In this document: one piece after another, positions 62,600 through 64,000 of the stretch
Position numbering within the stretch: position 1 is the stretch's first letter
Layout of the letters: every line of letters starts with the position of its first letter
From: Pseudomonas abieticivorans
GTDB taxonomy: Bacteria; Pseudomonadota; Gammaproteobacteria; Pseudomonadales; Pseudomonadaceae
Assembly (NCBI RefSeq): GCF_023509015.1
Contig: NZ_CP094975.1
Location: forward strand, 6,193,501 to 6,257,500
Direction of reading: 5' to 3'
DNA length: 64,000 bases
Position numbers and translations under genes: made by a program
The notes under the pieces: model-generated
Database searches by the model: none
The model's input: the letters and a program-made list of their open reading frames with translations, nothing else
Told to the model about the DNA's origin: nothing

Positions 62600-63373
62600 T
62601 TACTGCTGGGTTGCCTGACGATATTGCCGGGGCGTAAACCCCGTCAGCGTCTTGAACTGACGGGTAAACGCACTGTGGTCGGTGTAACCGCACTGCATGG
62701 CCACCTCGGTGATGGGCATGGCGCTGTGCAGCAGGCGGTGCGCATGCTCCAGGCGCACCTTGTGGATCATCTGCCGAGGGGTCAGGTGGAACACCCGCTT
62801 GCAGTAGCGCTCCAGTTGGGCCACGGAGATGCCGGCGATGCGGGTCAGTTCGGCCATGCTGACCGGGCGGCTGAAATGGGCGCGGATGTGCGCGTCCACC
62901 GCTGCCAGGCGCTGGTACGCCGGGTGGCTGTCGCTGGCCGACTGCAGGTCCACGGAAATGCCCACCAGGCCGATGATCTGGTCGCCTCGGTTGTGGATCG
63001 CACGCTTGTGGGTCAGGCACCAGCCAGGTTCACGGCTGCCATACAAGTGCAGTTCCAGTTGGTCTTCCAGTACCAGCCCTTGCTCAAGCACACGACGGTC
63101 TTGCTCGGTGTACCCAGGCCCCAACTGCGCGGGAAACACCTGTGCGCTGGTCTTGCCCAGCAGCGGCTGCAAGCGCTTGAAGCCGCAGCGCTGGACCAAC
63201 GTGCGGTTGGCCAGCACATAGCGTGCTTGCAGGTCTTTGATGAAGATCACCGCGTTAGGGATGACGTCCAGCATCGGCAACAGGGGGGCCACGTTGCAGA
63301 GCATGTCATCCAGGGTTTCGGGGCGCTGCTGGGCGCTACCCTGGCCCAGCATCGTCAGTGGACTCTGCAACAT
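62600..63373 (-). CDS. PAS-AraC transcriptional regulator
   Basis: 257 residues from ATG 63373. N-terminal PAS-like domain (~30-145: VIPNAVIFIKDLQARYVLAN, LELHLYGSREPGWCLTHKRA) and C-terminal AraC double HTH (MAELTRIAGISVAQLERYCK; ITEVAMQCGYTDHSAFTRQF). This architecture is common near hydroxyproline and amino-acid catabolic genes. It precedes the aldolase operon on the same strand and is divergent from the 4-hydroxyproline epimerase, so it could control either (inference). Confidence 0.88.
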   Translation of the reverse strand: MLQSPLTMLGQGSAQQRPETLDDMLCNVAPLLPMLDVIPNAVIFIKDLQARYVLANRTLVQRCGFKRLQPLLGKTSAQVFPAQLGPGYTEQDRRVLEQGLVLEDQLELHLYGSREPGWCLTHKRAIHNRGDQIIGLVGISVDLQSASDSHPAYQRLAAVDAHIRAHFSRPVSMAELTRIAGISVAQLERYCKRVFHLTPRQMIHKVRLEHAHRLLHSAMPITEVAMQCGYTDHSAFTRQFKTLTGFTPRQYRQATQQ

Positions 63374-63559
63374 CAATCACCCCCGCTGAACGGGCCAGCC
63401 CGTGCGGCCAGCTTGCCCCAGCCCCTGCCAGGTGTCCAGCGGCCTGCGGCAGGTCGCTGAACTGTGCCGATTTCGTCATCACCCATGGCGAAAACCATCA
63501 AGCGCCTGATGGCCCTCTGCGGCCACTCTTGTGTCACCGCTCTCACACGGATTTGAACC

Positions 63560-64000
63560 ATGCACAAGGTCAAGGTCATCGACTCCCACACTGGCGGCGA
63601 GCCCACTCGCCTGGTGATGCAAGGCTTTCCTCAACTGGCCGGCGACACCATGGCCCAAAAGCGCGATGCCCTGCGTGACCAGCATGACCGCTGGCGCCGC
63701 GCCTGCCTGCTGGAGCCGCGGGGCAACGACGTGCTGGTGGGGGCCCTGTACTGCGAACCGGTATCTCCAAATGCCACCTGCGGGGTGATCTTCTTCAACA
63801 ATGCCGGTTACCTGGGCATGTGCGGCCACGGCACCATCGGCCTGGTCGCCTCCTTGCAGCACCTGGGTTTGATCAGCCCTGGCGAACACCTGATCGATAC
63901 CCCCGTGGGCCAGGTCAGCGCCACCCTGCACACAGACGGCGCGGTCACCGTGGGCAACGTCCCGGCTTACCGGTATCAACGGCAGGTGCCGGTCGAGGTG
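63560..64000 (+). CDS. 4-hydroxyproline 2-epimerase (partial, runs off right edge)
   Basis: 147 codons are visible: [20 protein letters not shown], then [20 protein letters not shown] with the catalytic Cys88 in MCGHGTIG and [11 protein letters not shown]. This is the proline racemase superfamily; the MCGHGTIG context is that of 4-hydroxyproline 2-epimerases, which interconvert trans-4-hydroxy-L-proline and cis-4-hydroxy-D-proline. The second catalytic Cys lies beyond the window. It is divergent from the PAS-AraC gene, with 186 bp between the starts. The ribosome site is weak. Confidence 0.9.
   Translation, partial: MHKVKVIDSHTGGEPTRLVMQGFPQLAGDTMAQKRDALRDQHDRWRRACLLEPRGNDVLVGALYCEPVSPNATCGVIFFNNAGYLGMCGHGTIGLVASLQHLGLISPGEHLIDTPVGQVSATLHTDGAVTVGNVPAYRYQRQVPVEV

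Noticed and set aside
1..64000. CRISPR array, insertion sequence or NRPS/PKS cluster
   Set aside because: No regularly spaced direct repeats, no transposase motif (DDE, HUH) and no carrier-protein or adenylation motifs were seen in any translation.

Overview
The window looks like a chromosomal segment of a Pseudomonas species of the fluorescens/putida type (inference). The support is high GC, a glcCDEFG glycolate locus in Pseudomonas order, REP/REPIN-type intergenic repeats, a tRNA-Phe(GAA), and a dense set of sugar-acid, aromatic and organosulfur accessory genes, many paired with their own regulators. I see no CRISPR array, intact prophage, insertion sequence or NRPS/PKS cluster.

Layout. 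1-3.0 kb: sugar-acid module (DHDPS-family aldolase, MFS carrier, divergent LacI regulator). 3.0-7.6 kb: bestrophin-like channel, twin-Mop molybdate-binding protein, DipZ-like redox protein and a TetR regulator, interleaved with three 28-bp interrupted palindromes resembling ModE (molybdate) operators. 7.6-14.4 kb: LysR/Rieske oxygenase pair, then DoxX, amidohydrolase and YcaC with LysR and AraC regulators. 14.6-21.6 kb: overlapping three-gene signalling operon: a regulator with two DNA-binding domains around a receiver, a stand-alone receiver, and an 1840-residue kinase-like/ATPase/histidine-kinase protein. 21.8-26.9 kb: pirin, then TonB receptor, CPAC peroxiredoxin-like protein and TauD-family dioxygenase. 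27-33.6 kb: low-GC MFS gene and glcC/glcDEFG. 33.6-34.6 kb: gene-poor island with a foldable element, a REP pair and an integrase-like fragment. 34.6-40.3 kb: DHA2 exporter, membrane protein, lipoprotein, two-component system, GNAT. 40.4-47.0 kb: five-gene organosulfur-type operon (sulfonate-type binding protein, GST, AraC, TonB receptor, LLM monooxygenase). 47.4-53.7 kb: TonB receptor, tRNA-Phe, iron-sulfur photolyase with DUF2256 partner, FAD monooxygenase and MarR with twin operators. 53.7-57.4 kb: secreted nuclease, LysR/MFS pair, YciI-like protein. 57.6-63.4 kb: second sugar-acid operon (aldolase, TSUP carrier, IlvD/Edd dehydratase, aldehyde dehydrogenase) with a PAS-AraC regulator. The right edge cuts a 4-hydroxyproline epimerase gene.

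How the parts fit. Two sugar-acid modules and the glycolate oxidase could feed one another: the aldolase would yield pyruvate plus a short aldehyde, the dehydrogenase would oxidise the aldehyde, and if it is glycolaldehyde the product glycolate is the substrate of GlcDEF (inference). Two TonB-receptor modules carry enzymes typical of sulfur scavenging. The most unusual items are the putative molybdate-responsive set at 3-7 kb and the three-gene signalling operon at 14.6-21.6 kb.
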